From: Dyella ginsengisoli LA-4
Lineage (GTDB): Bacteria; Pseudomonadota; Gammaproteobacteria; Xanthomonadales; Rhodanobacteraceae
Direction: 5' to 3'
DNA: 64,000 nt
Assembly (NCBI RefSeq): GCF_000334915.1
Contig: NZ_AMSF01000095.1
Span: forward strand, 62,001-126,000
In this document: positions 27,747 to 36,369 of the stretch, piece by piece
Layout: each line of letters opens with the position of its first letter
Numbering within the stretch: the stretch's first letter is position 1
Notes under the pieces: generated by a model
Seen by the model: the letters and a program-made list of their open reading frames with translations, nothing else
What the model was told of the DNA's origin: nothing
Databases searched by the model: none
Made by a program: the position numbers and the translations under genes

Positions 27747-28520
27747 TCAGCTGCCGGAACCGGGGTGCCGGGCCAGGTCGTCCAGCACCTGCTGGGCGGT
27801 CACGTAACCACCCAGCTCGCGGCCGTCCGGGGTGAAGATCGCAGGCGTGCCGCTGACGCCGATCCGCTGGCCGAGCTCGTACTGGGCCTTGACCGGGTTG
27901 TTGCAGGTGGCTGGCTTGGGCTCGTGCCCTTCCTTGGCCTCGGCGAACGCCTGCTTGCGGTCGGCGGCGCACCAGACCGAGACCATCTCGGTATAGGTCG
28001 GCGTGGGCCGACCCGCGGTGGTGGCGACCCCCTCGCGCGGCCAGGCCAGGTATTCGACCGCGATGCCGGCTTTCATGAAGTCCCCGATGTGCTCGTGCAG
28101 CTGGCGGCAGAAGCCGCAGTTGACGTCGGTGAACACGGTCAGCGTGGTTTTCGGATGCGGCGGCGCGAAGACGATCCGCTGCGACGCCGGCACCGAGGCC
28201 AGCTGGGCCTTGCGGAAGCTGGCCCAGGCCGCATCACCCAGGCTCTTGTGGCCGTCGACCTGCACCAGGTCGCCGTTGAGCATGTATTTGCCATCGTCGC
28301 TGACGTAGACCATCTGGCCGGCGGCGATCACGCGGTAGAAGCCGGGGACCTCCGCCGGCGCGATGCGCTCGATCTTCACGCCCGGCCCGAAACTGGCGAT
28401 CGCTGCGCGGACCGCGCGCTCCGCCTGCGGCGACACGCCGGTGCCACGTCCGCCGTCGGCCGCCGCGACCGCCACCGACATCGCGCCCAAGCCCAGGGCC
28501 AGGACCAGCTGTTTCCACAT
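27747..28520 (-). CDS. dsbC: Periplasmic thiol:disulfide isomerase DsbC
   Basis: A 257-residue secreted protein. The start MWKQLVLALGLGAM begins a signal peptide ending near AVAAADG. An N-terminal dimerisation domain (GVKIERIAPAEVPGFY) precedes the thioredoxin-fold domain with catalytic C-G-F-C at about 133-136 (E. coli has CGYC) and the cis-proline loop GVSGTPAIFTPDGREL. It isomerises wrong disulfides in the periplasm. It follows xerD on the same strand, a conserved order in gammaproteobacteria. Confidence 0.94.
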   Translation of the reverse strand: MWKQLVLALGLGAMSVAVAAADGGRGTGVSPQAERAVRAAIASFGPGVKIERIAPAEVPGFYRVIAAGQMVYVSDDGKYMLNGDLVQVDGHKSLGDAAWASFRKAQLASVPASQRIVFAPPHPKTTLTVFTDVNCGFCRQLHEHIGDFMKAGIAVEYLAWPREGVATTAGRPTPTYTEMVSVWCAADRKQAFAEAKEGHEPKPATCNNPVKAQYELGQRIGVSGTPAIFTPDGRELGGYVTAQQVLDDLARHPGSGS

Positions 28521-28634
28521 CGCGCCAACCTCGTCATGCATGCGACGGCCCGGGGCGCCGCCGAAAAGAGCCCGGATTCTCGCACAGCCGCCTGAACCGT
28601 TCCGGCGACCGCGTCATGCGGCGACGACGCCTCT

Positions 28635-29552
28635 TCACCCTCGCGGGTGGTGCTGCGCGTGCAGGCGCTTGAGCCCTTCCTTTGCCACCAGGGTGTAGAT
28701 CTGCGTGGTGCTCAGCGCACTGTGGCCGAGCAGCATCTGCAATGCGCGCAGGTCGGCTCCGTGGTTGAGCAGATGAGTGGCGAAGGAGTGCCTGAGCACG
28801 TGCGGCGAGATGCGCTTGGGCGTGATGCCGACCCGCACGGCATAGCGCTTGACCAGGGTCCAGAACATCTGGCGGGTCATGCCCTCGCCACGGCGGCTGA
28901 GAAACAGCGCCGCCGGCTGGCGGCCGCGAGCGAGCACCGGCCGCGCCTCGCGCAGGTAGGCCTCGATGCGCTCCAGCGCCACCTCGCCGACCGGCACCAG
29001 CCGGTCCTTGCCGCCCTTGCCAGTAACGCGCAACACCCCCTGGCGCGGGTTGAGTCCGCTCAACGGCAACTCCACCAGTTCGGACACGCGCAGGCCGCAG
29101 GCGTACATCAGCTCCAGCATCGCCTTGTCGCGCAGGCCGAGGGTGGTCCCGGTATCCGGCGCCTCCAGCAGCGCCTCGATCTCCCGCTCGGCCAGCGCCT
29201 TGGGCAGGCTGCGCGGCATCTTCGGCCGCTCGATCAGCCGGGTCGGATCCTCGAAGCCGGGCTCGTGCCGGGCGAGATGACCATAGAAACGGCGGAACGC
29301 CGATTGCCGCCGCGCCAGCGAGCGCACCGCCACCGGCTGCGCACCGTGGTAGGCGGACAGGTCCTCGCGCCGGGCATTGCGCAGGCTGCGCCCGCGCGTG
29401 GCCAGCCAGCGCGCCAGGCCTTCCAGGTCGCGCCGATAGGCGTCCAGCGTGCGGTCGGACAGGCCATCCTCCGACCACACCCCCTCGAGGAAGGCGGCGA
29501 TGCTGCGCTGGTCGGCTTCGGCGATACTGGGGGGCGATTCCTGTTCTCTCAT
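28635..29552 (-). CDS. xerD: Tyrosine recombinase XerD
   Basis: A 305-residue site-specific recombinase resolving chromosome dimers at dif together with XerC. The N-terminal SAM-like domain is followed by the catalytic domain with Arg in CGLRVSEL (about 152), Lys in TGKGGKDR, HVLRHSFATHLL (H-x-x-R), LLGHSALSTTQIY with the last His and the nucleophile Tyr. The length fits XerD (298 in E. coli). I use the ATG at 29552; earlier ATGs at 29561 and beyond would overlap the divergent RDD gene region. XerD rather than XerC is suggested by the adjacent dsbC. Confidence 0.93.
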   Translation of the reverse strand: MREQESPPSIAEADQRSIAAFLEGVWSEDGLSDRTLDAYRRDLEGLARWLATRGRSLRNARREDLSAYHGAQPVAVRSLARRQSAFRRFYGHLARHEPGFEDPTRLIERPKMPRSLPKALAEREIEALLEAPDTGTTLGLRDKAMLELMYACGLRVSELVELPLSGLNPRQGVLRVTGKGGKDRLVPVGEVALERIEAYLREARPVLARGRQPAALFLSRRGEGMTRQMFWTLVKRYAVRVGITPKRISPHVLRHSFATHLLNHGADLRALQMLLGHSALSTTQIYTLVAKEGLKRLHAQHHPRG

Positions 29553-29595
29553 GCACGCCATGCTCGACGTGGCGCGCACATCACGCAAGCTGCCG

Positions 29596-30090
29596 ATGAC
29601 CGACACCGCCGATTCCCTGCCTGCTCCGCTCTGGTTGCGCCTCATCGCGCTGGTCTACGACCTGCTGATCGTGGTGGCGATCATGCTGGTGGCGAACATG
29701 CTCGGCCTGGCCCTGACCGGCGGCCATCTGCTGGATGAGCACCAGCACCTGGCGGCATGGTGGTTCCCGTTCTTCGAGGCGGCCTGCGTGGGCGGCTACT
29801 TCGTGGCGTCCTGGCGGCGCGGCGGTCAGACCGTGGGCATGCGTCCGTGGCGCTTGCGCGTGGTGTCCGCCGTCGGCGCCACGGTGCCGACGGCGCACCT
29901 GCTGCTGCGCCTGGCCGTCGCCGCGCTGCCGCTGCTGGCGCTGGGGCTGTCGCCGGCGATCGGCCTGCGGGATGCCGCGCTGGCGATGCTCGCGATCTGG
30001 GCGGTCTGGTTCGCCGTCGCCCTGGTCGATCCGCGCCGCCGCGCCCTGCACGACCTCATCGCCGGCACCGAGGTACGCCGCGTCGGCTGA
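29596..30090 (+). CDS. RDD family membrane protein
   Basis: A 164-residue protein with three to four membrane helices. It starts PLWLRLIALVYDLLIV, where the R and D are the first two residues of the RDD signature, and ends VDPRRRALHDLIAGTEVRRV, the family's C-terminal block. Members are implicated in ion transport or membrane organisation in a few cases only. The ATG at 29596 is chosen because RDD proteins begin shortly before the first helix; upstream ATGs at 29551 and 29560 are possible. It is divergent from xerD. Confidence 0.88.
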   Translation: MTDTADSLPAPLWLRLIALVYDLLIVVAIMLVANMLGLALTGGHLLDEHQHLAAWWFPFFEAACVGGYFVASWRRGGQTVGMRPWRLRVVSAVGATVPTAHLLLRLAVAALPLLALGLSPAIGLRDAALAMLAIWAVWFAVALVDPRRRALHDLIAGTEVRRVG

Positions 30091-30190
30091 GCCTGTGTGC
30101 CGGCCGCCCGTGCAAGTTCTTGCGGCACCGCAACACAATTCAGCTTGAAAGGAACTAAGATCAGGACTTTAGAGTTCGACGGTCCTGCCC

Positions 30191-31444
30191 ATGCTTTACC
30201 AGATCCACGAGTGGCAGCGCGCCTTTCTGGGCCCGCTCAGCCACTTCGCCGACGCCAACGCCAAGATGCTCAACGATCCCTCCAGCCCGCTCGCGCAGTG
30301 GCCGGGCATCGAGCGCTGGGCGGCCGGCTTCGAGTTGATGCACCGCATCGGCAAGGATTACGAGAAGCCGGAATTCGGCATCCACCAGGCGATCGCGCAC
30401 GACCACGAGATCGCCATCGTCGAGCGCGTGGCGCTGGACAAGCCGTTCTGCCAGCTCAAGCGGTTCAAGCGCTTCAGCGACGACCCGGCGACCATCGAAA
30501 AGATGAAGAACGACCCGGTGGTACTGGTGGTGGCGCCGCTGTCGGGGCATCACTCCACCCTGCTGCGCGACACCGTGCGCACGCTGCTGCGCGACCACAA
30601 GGTCTACATCACCGACTGGGTCGACGCGCGGATGGTGCCGGTGGACCAGGGCACGTTCGGGCTGGACGACTACGTCGCCTACGTGCAGGAGTTCATCCGC
30701 CACATCGGCGCCGAATCGCTGCACGTGATCTCGGTGTGCCAGCCGACCGTGCCGGTGCTGGCGGCGATCTCGCTGATGGCCTCGCGCGGCGAGACCACCC
30801 CGCGCTCGATGACCATGATGGGCGGTCCGATCGATCCCCGGCGCAGCCCCACCAGCGTCAACAACCTGGCCACGCGCCAGCCGCTGTCCTGGTTCAAGGG
30901 CAACGTGATCCACACCGTGCCTACGAACTACCCGGGGGCCGGGCGCGAGGTGTATCCGGGCTTCCTGCAGCACGCCGGCTTCATCGCGATGAACCCCAGC
31001 CGCCACCTCAACTCGCACTGGGATTTCTACCAGGACCTGGTGCGCGGCGACCTCGACGACGCCGAGTCGCATCGCAAGTTCTACGACGAATACAACGCGG
31101 TGCTCGACATGCCCGCGCAGTTCTATCTCGACACCATCGCCAAGGTGTTCCAGCAGTTCCTTCTGCCGCGCGGCGTGTGGGACGTGGCCGGCGAGCGGGT
31201 CGATCCGTCGGCGATCAAGCGCACCGCGCTGTTGACCATCGAGGGCGAGCTGGACGACATCTCCGGCCTGGGCCAGACCGAAGCCGCGCACGACCTGTGC
31301 AGCGGCATCCCGGCGAAGTCGCGGGCGCATCGGGTGATCGAGGGCGCCGGCCACTACGGCATCTTCAGCGGCCGCCGCTGGCGCGAGACGGTCTACCCGC
31401 AGGTGCGCGACTTCATCCGCCGGTTCGACCCGCGCAAGGCGTGA
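30191..31444 (+). CDS. phaZ: Intracellular poly(3-hydroxybutyrate) depolymerase (PhaZ)
   Basis: A 417-residue alpha/beta hydrolase that mobilises stored PHB inside the cell. The nucleophile elbow is SVCQPTVP with cysteine at residue 183 instead of serine; Asp355 (GELDD) and His388 (GAGHYG) complete the triad. These positions match the C183-D355-H388 triad I recall for PhaZ1 of Ralstonia eutropha. No signal peptide is present. No PHA synthase or phasin gene is in the window. The last 19 or so codons have a decayed duplicate at 32412-32467. Confidence 0.93.
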   Translation: MLYQIHEWQRAFLGPLSHFADANAKMLNDPSSPLAQWPGIERWAAGFELMHRIGKDYEKPEFGIHQAIAHDHEIAIVERVALDKPFCQLKRFKRFSDDPATIEKMKNDPVVLVVAPLSGHHSTLLRDTVRTLLRDHKVYITDWVDARMVPVDQGTFGLDDYVAYVQEFIRHIGAESLHVISVCQPTVPVLAAISLMASRGETTPRSMTMMGGPIDPRRSPTSVNNLATRQPLSWFKGNVIHTVPTNYPGAGREVYPGFLQHAGFIAMNPSRHLNSHWDFYQDLVRGDLDDAESHRKFYDEYNAVLDMPAQFYLDTIAKVFQQFLLPRGVWDVAGERVDPSAIKRTALLTIEGELDDISGLGQTEAAHDLCSGIPAKSRAHRVIEGAGHYGIFSGRRWRETVYPQVRDFIRRFDPRKA

Positions 31445-31478
31445 TGCCGCGTCGCACGCACGGCACGGCGCGACGCGC

Positions 31479-32402
31479 ATGAGCACGCCGGATTACCAGC
31501 GCATCCTCGACGTCATCCGCGAGGAGCTGCGCCCGGCACTGGCGCAGGGCGAGGTGGCCGACTACATCCCGCGCCTGGCCAGCGTGCCGCGCGACAAGTT
31601 CGGCATGGCGGTGGTCACGCTGGATGGCCAGCTGTACCGCACCGGCGATGCCGACGAGGCGTTCTCGATCCAGAGCATCTCCAAGGTCTACACGCTGACC
31701 CTCGCCCTGCAGTCGGTCGGCGAGCGGCTGTGGGAGCGGGTCGGCCGCGAGCCGTCCGGCAGCGCGTTCAACTCGCTGGTGCAGTTGGAAGTGGAGCACG
31801 GCGTGCCACGCAACCCGTTCATCAACGCAGGCGCGCTGGTGGTGGCCGACGTGGTGCTGGGCAGCCACGCCGACGCGCGGGCCGACCTGCTGGCCACGGT
31901 GCGCGGCTGCGCTGCCAACCCCGACCTGCGCGACGACCCCGAAGTGGCCGCCTCCGAACAGGCGCACGGCTACCGCAACGCGGCACTGGCGAACTTCATC
32001 CGCAGCTTCGACAACCTCGCCCAGCCGATCGACGCGGTACTCGATTTCTACTTCTACCAGTGCTCGCTGGCGATGAGCTGCACGGATCTCGCCCGCGGCT
32101 TCCTGTTCCTGGCCAACCAGGGCCGCTGCCCGTGGTCGGGCAAGGCACTGCTGTCGCCGGACCTGGCCAAGCGCATCAACGCACTGATGCTGACCTGCGG
32201 CACCTACGATGCGGCCGGCGATTTCGCCTACCACGTGGGCATGCCGGCCAAGAGCGGCGTGGGCGGCGGCATCGTGGCGGTAATCCCCGGCAAGCTGGCG
32301 ATCGCGGTGTGGTCGCCCGCGCTCAACGCCAAGGGCAACTCGCTGGCCGGCAGCCTCGCGCTGGAGCGCTTCACCAGCCTGACCGGGCTGTCGATCTTCT
32401 GA
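31479..32402 (+). CDS. glsA: Glutaminase (serine-dependent, GlsA family)
   Basis: A 307-residue enzyme hydrolysing glutamine to glutamate and ammonia. It has the beta-lactamase-like catalytic S-x-x-K at Ser66-Lys69 (FSIQSISKVY), then EPSGSAFNSLVQLE, PRNPFINAGALVV, the tyrosine-containing YFYQCSLAMSC and PAKSGVGGGIVAVIPG. Length is normal (E. coli YbaS 310). It begins 35 bases after phaZ and is followed by a phaZ-tail remnant, so it sits between direct repeats. Confidence 0.95.
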   Translation: MSTPDYQRILDVIREELRPALAQGEVADYIPRLASVPRDKFGMAVVTLDGQLYRTGDADEAFSIQSISKVYTLTLALQSVGERLWERVGREPSGSAFNSLVQLEVEHGVPRNPFINAGALVVADVVLGSHADARADLLATVRGCAANPDLRDDPEVAASEQAHGYRNAALANFIRSFDNLAQPIDAVLDFYFYQCSLAMSCTDLARGFLFLANQGRCPWSGKALLSPDLAKRINALMLTCGTYDAAGDFAYHVGMPAKSGVGGGIVAVIPGKLAIAVWSPALNAKGNSLAGSLALERFTSLTGLSIF

Positions 32403-32411
32403 TCGGCTGGA

Positions 32412-32467
32412 GCTGGCACGAGACGGTCAACCGCAGGCGCGCAAGCTCATCCGCCAGCTCGACCGCC
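32412..32467 (+). pseudogene. Decayed duplicate of the phaZ 3' end
   Basis: About 56 bases align with the end of phaZ (31388-31444) with one deletion. The genuine tail reads WRETVYPQVRDFIRRFD; here WHETV is followed, after a one-base frameshift, by PQARKLIRQLD. The identity in bases is roughly three in four by eye. The remnant starts 10 bases after the glsA stop. No other part of phaZ is recognisable, so only a C-terminal scrap survived. Confidence 0.72.
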
Positions 32468-32478
32468 GACCGGCTCGC

Positions 32479-33603
32479 CTAATGCCAGCACGCCACGCCG
32501 GCACAGCTGAGCGTGTTGAAGTCGTACAGGGTGGAATGCCCCAGCGTGCCCTTCGGGCGCGGCACGCCCTTGGGCACGAAAAACGTGGCGCTGTGCGCGC
32601 CGTACAGGCCGGCCGGCAGGGTGAATGGCTTCAGCACGACGTAGGCGTGGTACATCCCGATCGGCCGGGGCTTCGTGCCGCCGTAGACCGGCGGCACATC
32701 GCCCGGCCCGCGGGCCGCGGCGGCCGCCCTCTGCCAGTCGCGTGCATCGGCGGGGGTCGCCTCCCGCAGATAGCCCTTGCGCACCGCATCGTCCAGGCCG
32801 GCTTCACCGGCCAGCGGCGTATCGGCAAGGCGGAACGACTCGGTCGACTGCGCCGCACGGTCGGTCACCCAGCTGCCCGCCTCGGCTCCGCTCTCGCTGA
32901 CCAGCGCTTTGCCGCTGCGCGCCGGGAATACCATGTCGACGTTGCGTCCGAAGACTTGCCGGGCGGCCGCGTTGAGCGAGTTGAGGCGATCGCCCGACAG
33001 CGAGAACGACGGACAGGCCCCGCGGTTGTCGTGGCTGCTGACGATGCGCGGCACGCTGGATGGCAGGCCGTTGATCACCTGCCGGTGGTAGCCGCTGACC
33101 AGCACCGCGAGGATGCGCGTGCCGGGTGACCAGCCCACGTTCCACACGGTCGGTTCGTAGCTGCCGAGCATCAGCACCACCGGTGCCGACGGCTGGTGCA
33201 CCGCCACGTCCATGCGGGTGGCCTGGTGCCCGCTCTGGTCGATCTGGAACGACTGCGCCGCCCCGCCATAGCCACCGGCGGCGTAGACCTTGGTACCCGG
33301 CGGCAGATGGAGCCCCTCGAAACGACAGACCGCCGGGCCGACGCCGCCGGAGGCCCCGGCAAAGTCGAACGGCTTGACCGCTCCGTCCGTGGTCGCCGCA
33401 CGGATCGGCGGTGGCACGGGCAGCGAACCGGTGACAGGAGCGACTGTCGTGGTGGTGGAAGGTGGCGCCACGATCACGTGGGCGGATGCGTCCGCGGGCG
33501 GCGGCAGGCTCGCCTGCTGGCGCCCGTCGGCCGCATCGTTCGACGGCTGGCACGCGGCCAGCATCACCGCTCCACCGAGCCAAAGCGTGCGCAGGTGTCG
33601 CAT
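32479..33603 (-). CDS. Lipoprotein of unknown function
   Basis: A 374-residue predicted lipoprotein. The start MRHLRTLWLGGAVMLAAC gives a signal peptide with lipobox LAAC at residue 18; a start six codons earlier is less suitable. A Pro/Thr-rich linker (about 35-75) is followed by a soluble domain with motifs such as VNGLP-like turns and a C-terminal block with HSTLYDFNTLSCAG ending CWH. I do not recognise the family. It is convergent with glsA and the phaZ remnant. Confidence 0.72.
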   Translation of the reverse strand: MRHLRTLWLGGAVMLAACQPSNDAADGRQQASLPPPADASAHVIVAPPSTTTTVAPVTGSLPVPPPIRAATTDGAVKPFDFAGASGGVGPAVCRFEGLHLPPGTKVYAAGGYGGAAQSFQIDQSGHQATRMDVAVHQPSAPVVLMLGSYEPTVWNVGWSPGTRILAVLVSGYHRQVINGLPSSVPRIVSSHDNRGACPSFSLSGDRLNSLNAAARQVFGRNVDMVFPARSGKALVSESGAEAGSWVTDRAAQSTESFRLADTPLAGEAGLDDAVRKGYLREATPADARDWQRAAAAARGPGDVPPVYGGTKPRPIGMYHAYVVLKPFTLPAGLYGAHSATFFVPKGVPRPKGTLGHSTLYDFNTLSCAGVACWH

Positions 33604-33669
33604 CGGGAATTCCTCTTCCATGAAAACTCACCGGCCAGAGTAGCCGCTGCGTCGCATCCGTCCAGAAGC

Positions 33670-34686
33670 CTATGCGGCGAAGAACGCCTCGAACGCCTCC
33701 ACCGTGCGCGCCACGCCCTCGTCGTCCACGTCCAGGTGGGTCACCAGCCGCAGCGTGGGCGTGTAGCCGATGCCGATGCGGATCTCGCGCTCGCGCAGAT
33801 GGACGTCCAGATCGCGCAGCCGCTCCACCGGCACGTCGACGTAGACCATGTTGGTGTGGTGGCCGAGCAGTTTGACGTTCGGGATCGCCGCCAGCCCCTC
33901 GGCCAGTCGCGCGGCGCGGGCATGGTCGTCGGCCAGGCGCTCCACGTGATGATCCAGCGCGTGTTGGCAGGCCGCGGCCAGCAGGCCGGCCTGGCGCCAG
34001 CCGCCGCCGGCGACCTTGCGCCAGCGCCGCGCCTTGTCGATCAACGTGGCCGAGCCGACCAGTACCGAGCCCACCGGCGCGCCGAGCCCCTTGGACAGGC
34101 ACACCGACACGCTGTCGAAGTGTTTCGCGATCTCCCGCGCCGGCACGCCGCAGGCGACCGCCGCGTTGAACAGCCGCGCGCCATCCAGGTGCAGCGCGAG
34201 GCCGCGCTCGCGGGTGAGCACGCGGGCGGCGGCAAGGTAGTCCAGCGGCAGCGCGCGGCCCCACCAGGTGTTCTCCAGCGCGAGGATCTTCGTGCGCGGG
34301 AAGTGCGGGTCGACCGGCTTGATCGCGGCGGCCACCTTGTCCAGTGGCAGCGTGCCGTCGGCCTCCTGCGGAATCGGCTGCGGCTGGATCGAACCGAGCA
34401 CCGCGGCGCCGCCGCCCTCCCAGCGATAGGTGTGCGCATCGGCGCCGACGATGTACTCGTCGCCGCGCTCGCAGTGCGCCATCAGGCCGACCAGGTTGGA
34501 CTGGGTGCCGGTGGGCACGAACAGGCCGGCCTCGAAGCCGAGGTCGGCGGCCAGCCGCGCCTGCAGGGCGTTGACCGTCGGGTCCTCGCCATAGACGTCG
34601 TCGCCGACGGGGGCGGCCGCCATCGCCGCGCGCATCGCCGCGGTCGGTTGCGTCACCGTGTCACTGCGCAGATCCACCCAGGCCAC
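33670..34686 (-). CDS. ltaE: Low-specificity L-threonine aldolase
   Basis: A 338-residue PLP enzyme cleaving threonine or allo-threonine to glycine and acetaldehyde. Motifs are [15 protein letters not shown] at the start, [40 protein letters not shown] and the PLP-lysine motif [14 protein letters not shown], followed by [11 protein letters not shown]. Length is normal for LtaE. The start at 34686 yields [10 protein letters not shown], in register with the family. Confidence 0.95.
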   Translation of the reverse strand: MAWVDLRSDTVTQPTAAMRAAMAAAPVGDDVYGEDPTVNALQARLAADLGFEAGLFVPTGTQSNLVGLMAHCERGDEYIVGADAHTYRWEGGGAAVLGSIQPQPIPQEADGTLPLDKVAAAIKPVDPHFPRTKILALENTWWGRALPLDYLAAARVLTRERGLALHLDGARLFNAAVACGVPAREIAKHFDSVSVCLSKGLGAPVGSVLVGSATLIDKARRWRKVAGGGWRQAGLLAAACQHALDHHVERLADDHARAARLAEGLAAIPNVKLLGHHTNMVYVDVPVERLRDLDVHLREREIRIGIGYTPTLRLVTHLDVDDEGVARTVEAFEAFFAA

Positions 34687-34767
34687 CGGCGCGTCTCCTC
34701 ATGTCGTTCAGGGAACGGCGAGCATGCCGCCGACCGGGGGCAACGACAAGCCGCGCGCCCGGCGCGG

Positions 34768-35169
34768 TCAGCTCAGGTGGCGCGAGTCGATCGCGTCGCG
34801 ATACGGCAGCTTGAGGTGGCCGTAGCGCACCACCACCACGGCCACCGCCAGCAACAGGATCGCCACCGCGGTGCCCAGCAGGTCCAGCGCCGGCAGCTGC
34901 TGGTCGACCAGCATGTGACGCGCCAGGGCCACCATCGCGATGTACAGCGGCATGCGTACCGGCAGCTTGCCGGCGCTCCAGTACACCTCGACCATCGAGA
35001 TCAGCTCGAGGTACATGAACAGCAGCAGCAGATCACTGACGCCGGCGTGGCCGGCCACGACCATCTGCCGGACCTCGCTGAAGCCGGCGAACAGCGTCGC
35101 CGCCAGGATGGCCAGCAGGCCGACCTTTTCGATGAGGGAGAACGAGCGACCGATCAGCGGCGTCTGCAT
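34768..35169 (-). CDS. psiE: PsiE family (phosphate-starvation-inducible) membrane protein
   Basis: A 133-residue protein with four membrane helices (about 13-33, 45-65, 77-95 and 105-125). The pattern YLELISMVEVYWSAGKLPVR and the following LYIAMVALARHMLVD match PsiE. In E. coli psiE is induced by phosphate starvation through PhoB; its function is unknown. No PHO box was identified upstream. Confidence 0.9.
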   Translation of the reverse strand: MQTPLIGRSFSLIEKVGLLAILAATLFAGFSEVRQMVVAGHAGVSDLLLLFMYLELISMVEVYWSAGKLPVRMPLYIAMVALARHMLVDQQLPALDLLGTAVAILLLAVAVVVVRYGHLKLPYRDAIDSRHLS

Positions 35170-35268
35170 GGCGTGTCCTCGGCATCGGCGGAAAACCGCG
35201 CGAGGCCATCATGGCCACGGCCGCGGCCCCGCTGCAAGCCGCTCCGGCGCGGCGGGACGACGCAGACC

Positions 35269-36369
35269 TCAGCGATGCCGGCGGAAGTAGAACCAGGCGA
35301 TCGACGCCAGCACCAGGGCAGGAAGCAGGTTGGCCAGCATCGGCGGCACGCCGTAGACGGTGCCGAAATTGATCAGCGCCTGCTGCAGGAAGTACCAGGC
35401 GATCGCCATCAGGATGCCGATGAAGATCCGCTTGCCCAGGCCGCCGGAACGCAGGCTGCCGAACGCAAACGGCATCGCGCACAGCACCAGCACCAGCACG
35501 TTCAGCGGATACAGCGCACGCGTCCAGAACGCCACCGCGTAGACGCCCGGGCTCTGCCCGTTGCTCTCCAGGTAACGCATGTTGCGGCGCAGGTCGCGCA
35601 TCGGCAGGTACTGTGGCTGCACCAGCGACTGCTCCAGCACGCGCGGGTTGAGCCTCACGCTCCATGGCTCGCTGGCCACCGTGGTGGTGTGGGTCCCGGT
35701 GGCGTCCAGCGTGGTGCTGCGCACCTGCGACAGCGTCCACTGGCGGCCGTCGTGGGTCGCGCTCTTCGCCCAGTCGAAACGGGTGAGTTGTCCGTCCGGA
35801 GTGAAAGTGAAGACGCGCACGTCGGCCAGTTCCACCTGGTTGTGCCCGTCCACCTCCTTGAGCAGGCTGCGCTTGGCGTTGATGACGCGGTCGCCATCGC
35901 GTGCCCACAGTCCGGTGGAGCCGGCCATGCCGAGTCCGCCGGAACGCTGCGCCAGCTGCATCGCCTGGGCCTTCTGGTCGCCCCACGGCGCCGCCGTCTC
36001 GCCCAGGATCACCACGCCGACGATCAGCACCGCCACCACGCCGGCCGCCGAGGCGGCGATGCGCAGCTGCGACATGCCGGCGGCACGCAGCGCGGTCAGC
36101 TCGCCGCTGCCGGCCAGGCTGCCCAGACCGAGCAGGCCGCCGATCACCGTGGCGTAGCCGAAGTTCTCGTAGAGACGGCGTGGGAAGGTCACCAGCACGT
36201 ACAGTGCCGCGTCGGCCACGGTAAAGCCGTTCTTGCCGACGTGGCCGAGCTGGCGCAGAAACTGCAGCAGCGCGTCCAGGCCGGCGATCAGGATCCACAC
36301 CGTCAACAGCGAGCCGAGCACGGTGGTGCCGATCAGCCAGTCGACCCGGCGCAACCGCAGCGCCCTCAT
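35269..36369 (-). CDS. lptG: LPS export ABC transporter permease LptG
   Basis: A 366-residue inner-membrane permease of the YjgP/YjgQ family. Three N-terminal helices carry ENFGYATVIGGLLGLGSLAGSGELTALRAAGMS, with the family motif SGELTALRAAG, before a periplasmic beta-jellyroll (about 135-270) and three C-terminal helices (LVLVLCAMPFAFGSLRSGGL). It extracts LPS from the inner membrane with LptF and LptB. The ATG at 36369 overlaps the lptF stop by four bases. Confidence 0.95.
   Translation of the reverse strand: MRALRLRRVDWLIGTTVLGSLLTVWILIAGLDALLQFLRQLGHVGKNGFTVADAALYVLVTFPRRLYENFGYATVIGGLLGLGSLAGSGELTALRAAGMSQLRIAASAAGVVAVLIVGVVILGETAAPWGDQKAQAMQLAQRSGGLGMAGSTGLWARDGDRVINAKRSLLKEVDGHNQVELADVRVFTFTPDGQLTRFDWAKSATHDGRQWTLSQVRSTTLDATGTHTTTVASEPWSVRLNPRVLEQSLVQPQYLPMRDLRRNMRYLESNGQSPGVYAVAFWTRALYPLNVLVLVLCAMPFAFGSLRSGGLGKRIFIGILMAIAWYFLQQALINFGTVYGVPPMLANLLPALVLASIAWFYFRRHR

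Noticed and set aside
23634-28595. A very long open frame on the plus strand opposite purL and dsbC.
   Set aside because: It is antisense to two well-supported genes, its translation is low-complexity (His/Gln/Arg/Val-rich) and it exists because of extreme third-position G+C.
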